Shown here one piece after another: positions 1-11,100 of a stretch of DNA of 64,000 nt (positions within the stretch are counted from its first letter, which is position 1; the number at the start of each line of letters is the position of its first letter). The translations under genes were made by a program, and so were the position numbers. Source of the stretch: Sorex araneus (lineage: Eukaryota > Chordata > Mammalia > Eulipotyphla > Soricidae); the NCBI RefSeq assembly GCF_027595985.1, contig NC_073313.1:107031052-107095051 (forward strand), read 5' to 3'. The notes under the pieces were generated by a model that was given only the letters and a program-made list of their open reading frames with translations, made no database searches and was not told the origin of the DNA.

Positions 1-159
1 CCACCTACTTTGTGCAAAGTTTTCTTTCAGTGCCAGTAATGTGGGTAAGTGTTTAATATATGAAAAACACATAATGTTAGCCACAGGAACTTAAAGTCTA
101 CTAAAGAATAGAAATAGTAAAAAGAGGCTATAATAATGTCTTTTAAAGGACATACAAAA

Positions 160-470
160 GTCCTATCGAGGCAGGACTTCTGGAATGGCAGAATAAGGAT
201 GTCTATAAATACAACCCTCTACTAAAAACAATAAAAACACTGAAAAAGAATTGTCAACATAAACGTTTTCAGAACTCTACAAATTCAGCAAACACCTGCA
301 AAACTCTGAGGACTGTTTTTTCAAGAAAACTACCAAACAGTAAGGAGAACAGCATTGCAGTGCTGTAACTTGACCTATTCACCTATTCCCATGCCCCTTT
401 TCACAATGAAAAGACAATTCACAGAATGAGAGACAAAGAAAAACAAATATGTAAACCATACATCCAATCA
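160..470 (+). repeat. possible old L1-related 5' sequence
   Basis: The phrase GACTTCTGGAATGGCAGAAT resembles L1 5' starts; the rest is degenerate. Confidence 0.3.
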
Positions 471-894
471 GGGCCTTGAATCTAGACTATATAAAGAATC
501 CTTAAAACTCAATTACAAACAAGGCAAACAAGAAATTTTGAAGTAGATGAGATGTAGCATCTGAATAGACATTTCTCCAAATAAGATTTATAAATAGCCA
601 ATAAGTTCCTCAAGAGATACTGAATATCAATACACACCAGGGAGATGTAAGTCAAAACTGCGAGATACCACATTCCAATAGCACAGCTATAATATTTTTT
701 AAAATACAATAACAAGTAGTGGTTGGGATATGGAAAATTTGGAACACCTCATTTACTACTGGTGAGAATATAAAATGGAGCAGCACAGTGGAAAACAGTT
801 TGAAAGTTCTCTAAAACATTAAATATACACTAACAGGATAACAGCTCAAAATGCAGTCACTTCTGCTAAAGTCCCATATGACCAAACCAAAAAG

Positions 895-1125
895 CTGATT
901 ATAACTTTGCTTCTCAAAAAATCGCAAACTTAAACCCATCCACCAGAAATTGCCTTATTTACCAGCAACTGTTTAGAGAATCCCAGCCATTGCCTGAAGG
1001 AAAGTAAACTTGCAAAAGCCAACCCACTTTTGGCTTAGTACAACTTCCTTGTTCCTGTTTCCTTCTTCCTATAAAAAACTTACATTTTATATAGTTTTTT
1101 TTTGGCATCCTTTATATTTGTTCTA
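895..1125. other. unassigned insert within old L1
   Basis: No family recognised. Confidence 0.3.
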
Positions 1126-1130
1126 TTTAG

Positions 1131-1215
1131 GGACTGTGGATCAGCAACAGTGCACTTACTTCGAATACATGAGGCTCTCAGTTTGATTGCCAGTCCCCCA
1201 AAACCAAAAAAAAAA
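1131..1215 (+). mobile_element. short tRNA-derived SINE
   Basis: Box-B-like CAGTTTGATTGCC, then ccccaaaacc plus an A run; about 80 nt with no SOR body. Confidence 0.45.
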
Positions 1216-1309
1216 TAATGCATATGCTAGATTGAATGTTGCCCAAATAATAGACTGGAATAAAGTTATTAAGATCTTGAATTTTTTTCAGAAAATATTT
1301 TTTAGTGGT

Positions 1310-1466
1310 GGGGTGGTGGGCCACAGCCTGCTATATTCAGGGCTTACTCCTGGTTCTGTGCTCAGGGATCACTTCTGGTGTGGACTATGAAAGTTCAGGA
1401 AATTGAAACCCTGGCCGGTAGCATGCAAGGCCAAAGCTCTACCCATTCTATTATCTTTCAGACCCT
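1310..1466 (-). mobile_element. SOR-type SINE, old
   Basis: Minus copy: GGGCTTACTCCTGGTTCTG, GCATGCAAGGCCAAAGC, ending TTTCAGACCC. Confidence 0.75.
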
Positions 1467-1556
1467 ACTCAATACACACTTTTGATGTTTTGACACAAGC
1501 TACCATATGATGCAACAATTCTACTCCTTAATCCTCTACCCACAAGAACTGGAAAC

Positions 1557-1880
1557 TTTATTTAAATTTTTTTTATTGAATCACTGTGAGATAGACCCTT
1601 ACAAAGTTGTTCATGATTAGGTTTCAGTCATAAAATGTTCCAACACCCATCCCTTCAAGAGTGTACATTTCCCAGCACCAGTGATCCCAGTTTCCCTCCC
1701 ATCACCCCCCCCAACTGCTTCTATATCAAGGGATTCTCTATCTCTCTTTCTCTCTCTCTTTCTTTCCTTCTCTCTCTCCTTTTGTGCATTGTGGTTTGCA
1801 ATGCAGATAATGAAAGGTTATTATTATCTATATAAAGGTATATTCCTTTACCTATTTTTAAGACTCAGTTCTTGTCCAGT
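1557..1880 (-). mobile_element. shrew L1 3' end
   Basis: The plus strand begins TTTTTTATTGAATCACTGTG and runs through GTTCATGATTAGGTTTCAG to a T/C-rich tract and GTGGTTTGCA. An imperfect GAAACTTT(T)AT duplication flanks it. Confidence 0.8.
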
Positions 1881-2054
1881 AAAAAAAATAGAAACTTTTA
1901 TCCTCAAAATATGTTAATAAGAACATCATTCATGTCTAAAAAAATGAAGACACCCAAATGATCATCAATTAATGGGTGGATAAATAAAGTGATCTATAGT
2001 CAGAAACTGGAACATTATTTGCAATTAAAATGAATTGAATAATGTCAGGGCAAT

Positions 2055-2195
2055 GGCTAAAAAGGTTAGAGAGTATGCTTTGTATTCAGCAGGCCTGGGT
2101 TTGGTATGACATGGTAGCACCATAACCTCCAGGAGAATCCCTGAACGTCAAGACCGGAATAGACCCCCTTTTCACAACACCAGCAGATGTGGCGA
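2055..2195 (+). mobile_element. SOR-type SINE, degenerate
   Basis: CAGGCCTGGGTTTGGTATGA and AGGAGAATCCCTGAACGTC retain the SINE order. Confidence 0.5.
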
Positions 2196-2309
2196 CTCCC
2201 AACCAAAAAGAGAAAGGAATAGATGCTGCAGTAGGGATGGACCTTAAAAAACAGTATAAAAAATATATATACTAAGACACAAAGGATCACATACTGTATG
2301 ATTCTATTT

Positions 2310-2545
2310 ATTTATTTGGGTGGGGATTCCCAAGCAGTGTTCAGGAGACAGGAGGCCCCAGTGGCCATTATAGCCAACCAACTGACAGTTCCATACAAGG
2401 GCTGAGAGTCTGGTGCTTATTGGTCCTGCAATGACAGTGATACCTTGGCCATGCTGGTAGTATAGTAGGCCACTGTGGCCTAGGCTAACTTGGATCCATC
2501 CTAAGCATGTGCGCTAACAGCTGTACTTTCTCCTGACTTCTGTAT
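2310..2545 (-). mobile_element. possible degenerate SOR-type SINE
   Basis: GGGTGGGGATTCCCAAGCAG and CAAGGGCTGAGAGTCTGG are weakly SINE-like. Confidence 0.3.
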
Positions 2546-2694
2546 GCTTCTATTTAAGGAAAATGCCCAAAATATGTGAATTCATAGAAACAGGAAGTAG
2601 ATTCGTAATGCCAGGAGCTAGAACGAAAGGGTAATGAGAACTGGCTGTTAACAGAAAATGGGCACTGTTTTCTAGTTATTAAAAGTATTTTGGG

Positions 2695-2865
2695 TCTAGA
2701 GAGATAGTTCAAGAGTTAAGGCACTTGCCATGCACGCAACCAACTCTGTTTCAATCTCCAGCACTGCATATGGTCCCCTGAGCACCACTAGAAGTTATCC
2801 CTCAGCACAGAGCAGGAGTAAACCCTGGATGTAGCCCCAAAATCTAAATTTTAAAAAATCTAAAT
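2695..2865 (+). mobile_element. SOR-type SINE
   Basis: CTAGAGAGATAGTTCAAGAG head, TGCATATGGTCCCCTGAGCA body, A-rich end. Confidence 0.85.
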
Positions 2866-3510
2866 TCTATGGTGATGTCAATGAGAGAACTTATTCACAA
2901 AACTTAATTTGTATGTGGGAAGCTCCAGAAAGGGAGTATTCAATTCCTTGGAGTTAGATGGGTACAATGGTGATGGGTGTGGTGCTAGAATTATGTAAAA
3001 CAAGAAACTATCCTTAACAGTATTGTAAATCACAGAATCCCCAATTAACAGAAAAAGTTTTTAAACGTGTATGGTGATTGTTTCACAATGCTGTGAATGT
3101 ACTAAAACATCCCTAAATTAATTGGGTAAAGTGACACAGTGTGTAAAATATGTCTTAATAAAGCTCTTTAAAAACAGCTATCTAATGTAAATAGGCTGTT
3201 CTCCAATTATAGAACTGAGAAAAGGGGTTTACTGCTAAGAGAGTGTCCCTGATTATTCTAATTTATTTCTCTCAACTTCAGAACAATGTGAAGATTCAGA
3301 TAGAGAGGTTAGCATCTCCAGGTTACTATTAATTTCATTTTATCTGTACTTAACCAGAATGGATGGATGCACAGCATAGCCCCAAGCAATCATAATTAAC
3401 CCAAATTATTGCTCCTAAGATCCTTAACCTTAATCTTAAGTGCACTAATGTTTCTCAATCCAACAAAAATTGTCTAATCTCCCCCAACTTCATACATTCA
3501 AATAAAGATA

Positions 3511-3688
3511 GTCTGGAAAGATAGTACAGCGGATAAGGCACTTGCATTACAAGTGGCCATTCCCAACTCAAACCCCAGCACTACATATGGTCTCCTGAGT
3601 TTCACCAGGACTGACCCCTGATCATAGAGCAAGGAATAAGCCCTAAACCCTAAGGTTGTAGTTCAAATCACCACCCCCCCCAAAAAAA
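3511..3688 (+). mobile_element. SOR-type SINE
   Basis: GTCTGGAAAGATAGTACAGC head, ACATATGGTCTCCTGAG, poly(A). Confidence 0.85.
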
Positions 3689-3789
3689 TCCAGAGGTTTC
3701 AAATAGAGCCACATAGTCTCCTCTGCCATGAAGAAATAATATGTCTCTCTGAGACTGTATGCCAATAACTGATTAACTATTACAAGGTA

Positions 3790-3985
3790 ATCAAATCTGT
3801 AAATTATCAGTATATTATTACATAGGTAATCTGTACGTCATTCCTTTTATACATTGGGAGACTGAGTTATGGAATGGATATGTAATGTGGCCAATATTAA
3901 ATAGTAATGCAGTGACATGGTCAAGATTGGAACACAGATTGGTGTCAACAACAAAGTACTTAGCCAAGACGTTGTTCCATGTTCC
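3790..3985 (-). repeat. probable MIR fossil
   Basis: Plus-strand ATACATTGGGAGACTGAGTT then GGTCAAGATTGGAACACAG follow MIR minus order. Confidence 0.45.
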
Positions 3986-4619
3986 AAGAAACTCAATTTC
4001 ACTCCCTTTATAACTTTGCCTACTTTTGGAACATGCATGTTATTTAGTGATGAAAGTTCTGTTTCTCTACCCATTTCCTATTTGTCTCCCAAACAAAGTA
4101 CATATGTTGTATTTGTTTTTAAATTCAAAATGTTCCTCTTTCACTTTAAATGCTGATGTTTTTAAATTCCCTTATATTCCCCCAAATTTCTGGCACTTGG
4201 CAGTCACACCCACAAGCCACCTCTGGCTGGCACCAGAAAATCTCATCAATGGCCAAGATCCAGAGATTTATTGTCCTTCTCTCTCAGAAGAGAGCATACA
4301 AGGACACAGCCATAGCCATGCTGCCGGACCCCGCTCTAAGCTGTTTCCTTTGGGATACTGCAGAGGAGGGCTGAAGAGGCCCCTCCCCGCCCCAAGGGAC
4401 CCAGCACCAGCAGCCTAAAACCTCCAGAACTCAACATCCACCATGCTTATGGCCACTCTCCACACACTCAGGCCAAGTCTCACCCAGGAGTAAACCTATC
4501 CTTGGACCACGTGGCTGCATCTCATACCTCACACCACTCATACTCCAAGAGTAGCACACCACATTTGATGGGGTTTAAAGTAGAAGGCAACCAATATTAG
4601 AAGGAAATATATTTTTTTC

Positions 4620-4660
4620 ATCTCTCTCTATATATCTATCTATATATGTACATATACATA
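4620..4660. repeat. TA/TC-rich simple repeat
   Basis: CTCTCTATATATCTATCTAT tract flanking the SINE on its left; a related TG/TA tract lies at 4895-4942. Confidence 0.8.
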
Positions 4661-4895
4661 ATATATAGCACAGCAGGTACGGTGTTTGCCTTGCACGTGG
4701 ACGACCCAGGTTTGATTCCTCCGTCCCTCTCTGAGAGCCTGGCAAGCTACTAAGAGTATCCCACCCGCACAGCAGAGCCTGGCAAGCACCCGTGGTGTAT
4801 TCGATATGCCAAAAACAGTAACAAGTCTCACAATGGAGATGTTACTGGTGCCCGCTCAAGCAAATAGATGAACAACAGGATGACAGTGCTACAGT
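4661..4895 (+). mobile_element. RTE-tailed tRNA-SINE
   Basis: Box-A-like TAGCACAGCAGGTACGGTG, box-B-like GGTTTGATTCC, middle GCCTGGCAAGCTAC, tail GACAGTGCTACAGTGCT rather than poly(A). Confidence 0.85.
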
Positions 4896-5378
4896 GCTCT
4901 CTCTCTCTATATGTGTGTGTGTATGTACATATATATATATATGCACACAAGGCTCAACACTTAACAACATATTAGTAATCTTTTATGTAAGGGCATAATG
5001 GTCCTGGGTGAAATACAACAATCTTCACACACCCTCCTCTAAGGAAAGTTTTTTGGAGCATTTTCAGTAGTTTATTCATAACAAACAATACAAAATAAAT
5101 TATTTCGGTTCTGATTTGGGACAGGGGTTGGGGTTTGGGATGGAAACATCCAAAATATGGTGGTGTGAAGGTATAATGGTGGTGGGATTGGTGTTCAAAA
5201 TTAAATGCAATCAAATATTGTAAAATACTTTGTAAAAATAAAGTTAAATTAAAATTAAACAATAAATAAATTCATTGGTCTCACCAACCAGAGCCTAACA
5301 CTGTTTTCTATATGTTTACTTAATTTCCTGCCATGCACAAACTCCTATGCAAACATCCTACTGAAAACTATCAGTCTT

Positions 5379-5515
5379 AGGCCAGAGCAATAGTAAAAAT
5401 AGGGCTCTTCCCTTCTATGTAGATAACCTAACAATCCACACCATCACATATTGTCTCCTGAGCACTATCAGGACAGAAATAAGCCCTGGTTACAGATGGT
5501 GTGGACCGTTCTTCC
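5379..5515 (+). mobile_element. SOR-type SINE, old
   Basis: TAGGCCAGAGCAATAGTAAA and TCTCCTGAGCACTATCAGG. Confidence 0.65.
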
Positions 5516-5545
5516 CCCCCCCCCGCCACACACACACACCCCATA
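5515..5545. repeat. poly(C) and (CA)n tract
   Basis: C-rich run followed by CACACACACAC. Confidence 0.85.
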
Positions 5546-5784
5546 AAACCCTGGTATTCCCTCTGTATTTAGCTCATCTATTCCTTTTCTGTACCAATAG
5601 CCATATACTCCTCAGATTATTACCCAATACCATTAGCCATAGGACAGATCACATTATTTGGGGTTCAGTAGACCAAGGAGATGAAAGGTTTCATAAAAGA
5701 AGCTACACCTGCACAAACTCCTCAAGAGCAGGTAGAAATGGAAGGTAAAAACTTTTAGGTACAAGAATAGCACAAGCAAATGCA

Positions 5785-5970
5785 TGACAAGTAGTGTCTA
5801 AAGACAAAGAGTTTGGGTTCAAACAATTGTGGTTCCAATTCCTAGCCCTAGTAACGATGCCACCTTGCTCAATTTAACTTCTTGGGAGTTAGGTTTAAAT
5901 AATTTAAAAATATATAAATAACAACATTTCCCCTTCTAGGAATTGTCAGGTTTAAATGAGGTTGTACTAA
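5785..5970 (+). repeat. MIR fossil
   Basis: GAGTTTGGGTTCAAACAATT then GGTTTAAATGAGGTTG follow MIR order. Confidence 0.5.
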
Positions 5971-6149
5971 ATATCAGACATATTCCATAGTCTTAATTTA
6001 CAGAGAGCATTCATGTACAAAGTAGTCAACATGAGTCATTTTTTTAGCAAAGAGTAGTATGTAATTTTGTCCATGTTGTTTAGCAATGGGTATAAAATAT
6101 GGAAAAGTAAACTATAAAATATAGGAAATGTAAACTAAGACCAGACTAA

Positions 6150-6265
6150 CTTAGGTTTTTTGGGAGTGGGCATCCCCCAGAGATGCTCAAGGCCATGTGG
6201 TCATTCCAGTTTGCGTTCAGTCATGCTAAGTAAACCTGGGAGTATGGTGTCCTAGATGCAGTAGT
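6150..6265 (-). mobile_element. possible degenerate SOR-type SINE
   Basis: TTTTTTGGGAGTGGGCATCC and AGATGCTCAAGGCCATGTGG. Confidence 0.35.
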
Positions 6266-6859
6266 GCTGAAGATTGGGGAATGCTGAAGATGAAATTCTC
6301 AGAAGTCTCCTTTGAGCTTTCTCCTTGCCCTGCATAGAGCAAGTTGTTGGACATTAGTGTAATTTGATGAAGGGGGATGTCAGTGGGGTGGTGGTATGAG
6401 AATAAAGAAATAAAATTCAACATTTGTATACAGAGGAAAGGAGACAGCACATAGTGAATGAGGGAGACGTTGCTTTGAAGAATGGGCAGAAGTTGACAAA
6501 CTGAAACTTTTCTGTAATTCCTTCTCTTTTTGGTCTTCCTTCTCCATTGTGAACTTCATTTGGATATGAATCACGTCTATTTTGTTCATATCTCCATATA
6601 AAAAGACTTGCACAACATCTGACTTATAGAAGGTGCTAAAATGATTACTGAATGAGCAAATAATTAGGGTTATGAGGAGGGGCCATGGAAAATGAAAAGG
6701 TTCCAATAATTCAATCATAGATGATTGAAAGAAGAAAAAGATTGGAGAAGAAGAAGGATGCATTTAAATTTGGGGTTCTGTGAGTTTGTGAGGCTGAGAG
6801 TAGATCCTCATAGTCATATTTAGCCAAACTCCCTAAATTGACCCCAGAGTACAGAAATG
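6266..6859. other. unassigned intergenic
   Basis: Open frames here lack family similarity and no repeat was recognised. Confidence 0.4.
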
Positions 6860-7558
6860 AGGAAGGACTGTTATGACACGGCGCTCTATTAGCATATGCA
6901 AATCCAAGATCTCGCGGGATAAAGCGAAACCGCAATGGAACGAGAATCCCAGAGGAGTCCCTCAGAAAGGCTAAGAGGACAGTAGGAAGTGACGAGAAAT
7001 AACCATCACTAGCGCCAGCTAAAGGGGCAAGCGACAGGCTTAGATAAAAAGATGTGGCGATCCCCAAGAGACCAGCATGAAGAGCATCAAAGAAGGTACG
7101 GTGGAGGACATATTTATCACGATTCATAACAAACTAGTAGCTGAGGGGAAAAATCCTAGTGACGCCTAGTTGATTTGTTAACTGTTCAATTGTTAGTGGC
7201 TTTGAAATGGGAAGTTTTCCAGACTATGAGGGAGAGAGTTCGGTGGCGGAGGCCGTTGGATTCCCTGAAAGTGAGTTAATAATCGAGGACAGATGACCTA
7301 TTCCTGTAAGGAGGAAATGTGAAAAACAAAATAAGACCACTTTTTTATACGTAACGTCAGTATGGATGGAAGTGTTGGTGCCAACGTAGTTCGCACATCA
7401 ATCGGCTATGTTTCAGCCTCTCCTTAGCCAACAGGCAGAAGGTGGCGAATCCACTCGTAACTGATTTTCGTTTGCGACTTGAAACTAAAAATAAAGAGCC
7501 TGAACGCGCCTTTTACCCAGAAAAGCATCAAATCAAATAGGGAGTGCAGTTAGGCATA
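6860..7558. other. CpG-retaining upstream block, function unknown
   Basis: Moderate GC with many intact CpGs (about 6880-7330), an octamer ATGCAAAT at 6896-6903 and a consensus-like donor AAA|gtgagt at 7271 after a short open frame starting at 7207. It could hold an alternative first exon, or be an extended promoter. No protein family is recognised. Confidence 0.35.
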
Positions 7559-7598
7559 CTACGGAGATGGCGCTGTTTAATGGCGGCGGGAACTTGTT

Positions 7599-7616
7599 TT
7601 CCAGAATGTTCTAGAA
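7599..7616 (+). promoter_or_regulatory. perfect four-unit heat shock element
   Basis: TTCcaGAAtgTTCtaGAA, four alternating 5-bp units matching the HSF1 trimer consensus exactly, immediately followed by another TTC. It lies about 0.5 kb before the NXT2 start codon inside the CpG island. Confidence 0.6.
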
Positions 7617-8135
7617 TTCTCGATTGTTCTCTAACAGTCATGCGCAGTAGGGTTGCGCCCGTGTCCTCCCTCTGCCTCTGACCTTTGGCCTGGCGGGTTC
7701 AGCCGCTTTCTCTTGGGCGTTCCTCGCTGGCTTTCGGCACCCTTGGTGCCGCCTCCCGAGGCCAAGGAAACCGTCTGCTGGACCCTTTATGCTTTCGTGC
7801 ACCCTGGGTTCGTGTGGGTAGGGAGAGGGACGCTTCCCCATAGAGTGTCCAGCCCCCCGGAGCATCTTTCGGAAGAGGTAACACACAAGCCAGCGCCCCC
7901 GGCGGGGGAGCGCGGAGGGCGGAACCCGAAGCCGCTGCGTTTCGCCTGACACATCGGGCTGTTTGATCACCGGACCGCGCCGCTTCCGGGGGAGCATGGG
8001 CGGGCGGGGACTTCGGTGCGTTTGGCGGGTTTTGGTGACTTCCTAAAGCACCGATCTGCCGACAGCTGTTGGGGCCCCAGACGTGAAGACGCAGTGAGCC
8101 TGCCGCCGCCGGAACAGGGCGCTACCGGCACCCCG

Positions 8136-8150
8136 ATGGCCGGGACTCTG
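8136..8150 (+). CDS. NXT2: NXT2 coding exon 1 (MAGTL)
   Basis: Five codons, ATG to CTG, followed directly by donor gtgagt at 8151. Phase 0 junction. Too short to be seen as an ORF; it is placed by the donor, the CpG island and the homologous exon structure. Confidence 0.88.
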
Positions 8151-11100
8151 GTGAGTGTCCGCGGGGGGGGGGGGATGGCGGGGAGCTCCGGGGAGGGGCC
8201 TCGTGCCGGCTTCGTTGATCACGTGCTCAAGGAGCGAATCAGGACTTTGCCCGCGGTCTCCAAGGCGGGGTTGTTCCCCCCAAACCCCCCTCAGAGTCCC
8301 TGACCGCCCCCCTCCCCGCCCAGCCCTCCGTCGCCCCCCGGCTCCGGCCCCAATTAGCCAGTTGCGTTCAGGTCCTGGAAAGACTCCTGAGTTGAGCACT
8401 AGCTAGAGGTGACGGCGTTAGGCGCCGTTTTTTTTTTTTTTTTTTTTTTTTTTTACAGCTTGCAGTCTCACTTCCGTTCCTCACTGTATAGATCGCCCCA
8501 GAGATCGGAGTCTGGTTCGGAATGAGCGTTAATAGTCTCGGCTAGATCAGTGGCTGGGGGCGGCGGCAGAGGAGGCGGGCAGGTGCTGCCGCTCGGTGAA
8601 GCAGGGGAACTGTGTTCTCCAGGCTTTTTGGCTTTCGAGCCACGCCCGGCGCTTGCATTTTCTAGGTTTTGAAGTTCTTTATAAACACTGCAGCATTCTG
8701 ACATTGATGTCCGCGAAGTTTCTCAAGTACTGATTCTTTAGGTAGTTCGCAGATTTTTATTCTTACTCCGTTGTAGGTTTTTTTTTTTTTTTTTTTGCAT
8801 ACGGCACTCTTTTCAGTTAGCCTTAACTTCTCCTTGAAAGGAGAACACAAGAGGGGTCTGGGAGATAGTCCAGCGGATAGGACTCGCTTTGCTTGCTTGC
8901 GACCAGAGCTTCGATTCCCATATGGTCCCCATTCCCCGAGTGCAGAGAGAGCGCCGAGTAATCCAGGCTCAAAAGCCAAAAAAAAAGATAACACGTGTCC
9001 CTGCTTTACCAAATGATAGCCCCCACCCCCACCCCCCCCCCCATTCTGCCGCTATTTCATTAATATGAATGTTTTGCAAAATACGGAATGCCTGAATTGC
9101 CAGTTGTCAAGTAAATAAACTTTTGAGCCCTACCTTTAAAACAATCGAGATTTAGAAGTTAGGGGGTGTAAGCTCAGCGGGAGAGGACTTGCCTTGCATC
9201 TGTGAAGCCTTGGGTTTGAATCCTAGCAATGCAAAAAAACCCCAAGTGTATAGGAGAGAAATGTGTTCATACATAAAACTGCAAAGTCGTTGAAGTCCCG
9301 ACTGTTGGATATTGTGCATGTGTGAGGGGGTGGAGAGGTGGTAATATGCACTTCTGTAATTTTTCTTACAGGATTTTAAGACTCATGTAGATCAGGCTTG
9401 TAGAGCTGCTGAGGAATTTGTCAATATTTACTATGAGACAATGGATAAAAGAAGACAGGTGAGTGTTAGATTCTGTTACTTGATTAGATACCCGTGGTTT
9501 GTTTGTTTGTTTGTTTTTATTTGGGGTGAGTTAGCAACTCACCTGACTTGCATAAATGATAATTGTGGATTTCTTATTTTGGGGGAAAATGAGCATTGTT
9601 TAGGAAAGACTTGGTCATGATACTGATGGAAGTGTGGGTTCTGGAATCTTATCCCGGCTTTACCTTACCCCAGCTGCATGACCTTGGGCAAGTTTCTCAC
9701 TTTTCCTAACTTCATTTCACTTTTAGGGGAATAAGTGGGAATTTCTTTAAATACTGCATAGGGTACAGCATATATTTACTTAACTATGTTACTTTTTTTC
9801 TTAGCCCTGTAGTTTGCCCTATATGGTTAAAATAGTATTAGTACTAGCAAAGGGCTTTTTCATCCAAAGCACTTTCCCCTAATTTCCACCTTTCATTTAA
9901 TATTTTATTTTTTTAATTTTTTTATTTATTTTTATTTTTTTTGATTGATCAGATGCCATTTATTCCATTCTCTCCACGCACTTGTTCCAGTTTCTCTGAG
10001 CTCCTTATTCTCCGTGCTCCATCTTGAAGGCTGCGCTCTCTTCTCTGGATTCTCTCCCTTCCTAGCTCCTCATTGCTCGATCCCAGCTCTATGGATGCTC
10101 CTCTTCTTCACTAGTCTCTCCCCCCTACTTGTGTCTCTCCCCCTTGCCCTTCGGGCTACTCACAGTCTGGTAGCAAAATCAACATTCATTTCATATTTTA
10201 ATAGATAATTTTTGACTAGAGCTCACAGCTCTTGCTCCTGCTCACAAACAGAATCCACATGCCTTTGATATTTTGTGTCTTCAAGAGAACAAGTTATTTC
10301 ATCAGTTTTATTGTGTTGTATTTTGTCCCTGAACTATAGCTAGTTATTTTCATGTGTGCCAGTATCTTGCTTCATCGCTTATCAGCATAGGACTGTTTTA
10401 GTGAACTTTATACTGTAGATACAGGAGTTACTATCTCTAAAAACCTTTTCTAAAGTAGAAGATAAAAGAAGTTCCTGGAAGTTGATGTTTGATGACATGG
10501 GGCAGGTACAAGAGCGTGACAGTGGGTATTGTGTCTCAAAGCTTTCGAAAGTAAAATAGAAAAAAGGTACATTTCATCACCAGACTAAATAAATATGTTT
10601 AACTTTCATCCAAGTTAAATGTTTGAATTAAGCAAATAATATGTCCTAGTGAATAATCCCTGTGATTTGAGTAACCAGTTGAAGTTTGCCTTATTTGGGC
10701 CTTAATATACTTATCAAAGATTCTGTTTTAACAGGTACTCATGGGTCTTTTAAACTAAGTATGCTGTTTCGGTAGTAGTAAAAAGAACTTATTCTTCCTA
10801 ATATTAGTAGTACTAGTAAAGGGGTTTTTCATTCAAAGCACTTTCCCCTAATTTTCATCTTTCATTTTATATTTTAATAGATAATTTCTGATTAGAGCTT
10901 GCAGTTTTTGCTCCTGCTCACAAACAGAATCCACATTCCTTGAACATTTTGCGTCTTCAATGGAACAAGTTATCATTTTATCATATTTCTTGTGTTCTGT
11001 TTTGTCCCTGAACTGTAACTAGTTATTTTCATATGTGCAAATTTCTTGCCTCATTGCTTATCAGCATAAGGAAAAATTCAGCTGTTAACTCCAATCACAG

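Larger units (their letters stand above)
475..3170 (+). mobile_element. ancient L1 (L1M-like) 3' region, multiply interrupted
   Basis: Pieces of ORF2 3' end and 3' UTR in order: 475-890, 1488-1556, 1880-2045, 2250-2310, 2555-2690, 2865-2930 and 3060-3170, ending TCTTAATAAAGCTCTTT. Landmarks are ATAGACATTTCTCCAAAT, CTACCATATGATGCAACAAT and CACATACTGTATGATTCTAT. It is non-coding through many stops. Confidence 0.75.
4180..5265 (+). mobile_element. L1-ended composite element, copy a
   Basis: GC-rich non-coding body (4200-4540), then CCAACCAATATTAG, interrupted by an RTE-tailed SINE and AT repeats at 4620-4950, then TACAAAATAAATTATTTCGG and an L1-like 3' end with TGTAAAAATAAAG. It matches 35560-36400 in order. 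Confidence 0.6.
7560..8425 (+). promoter_or_regulatory. NXT2: CpG island and NXT2 promoter/5' UTR
   Basis: Dense CpG dinucleotides and high GC in an otherwise AT-rich, CpG-poor window. Motifs seen include ATGGCGGC-like (YY1-type) sequence near 7580, CATGCGCAG (NRF1-type half) near 7639 and a heat-shock-type element at 7599-7616. There is no clear TATA box, so dispersed initiation is likely. The exact start site cannot be read from sequence. Exon 1 with the start codon lies in the 3' half. Confidence 0.85.

Noticed and set aside
6711-7127. 138-codon minus-strand open frame
   Set aside because: No recognisable family, antisense to a CpG-retaining block, no splice or poly(A) context; likely chance.
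8016-8135. In-frame N-terminal extension of NXT2 upstream of ATG 8136
   Set aside because: The open extension has no in-frame ATG in this stretch (it begins at a GTG) and lies in likely 5' UTR.
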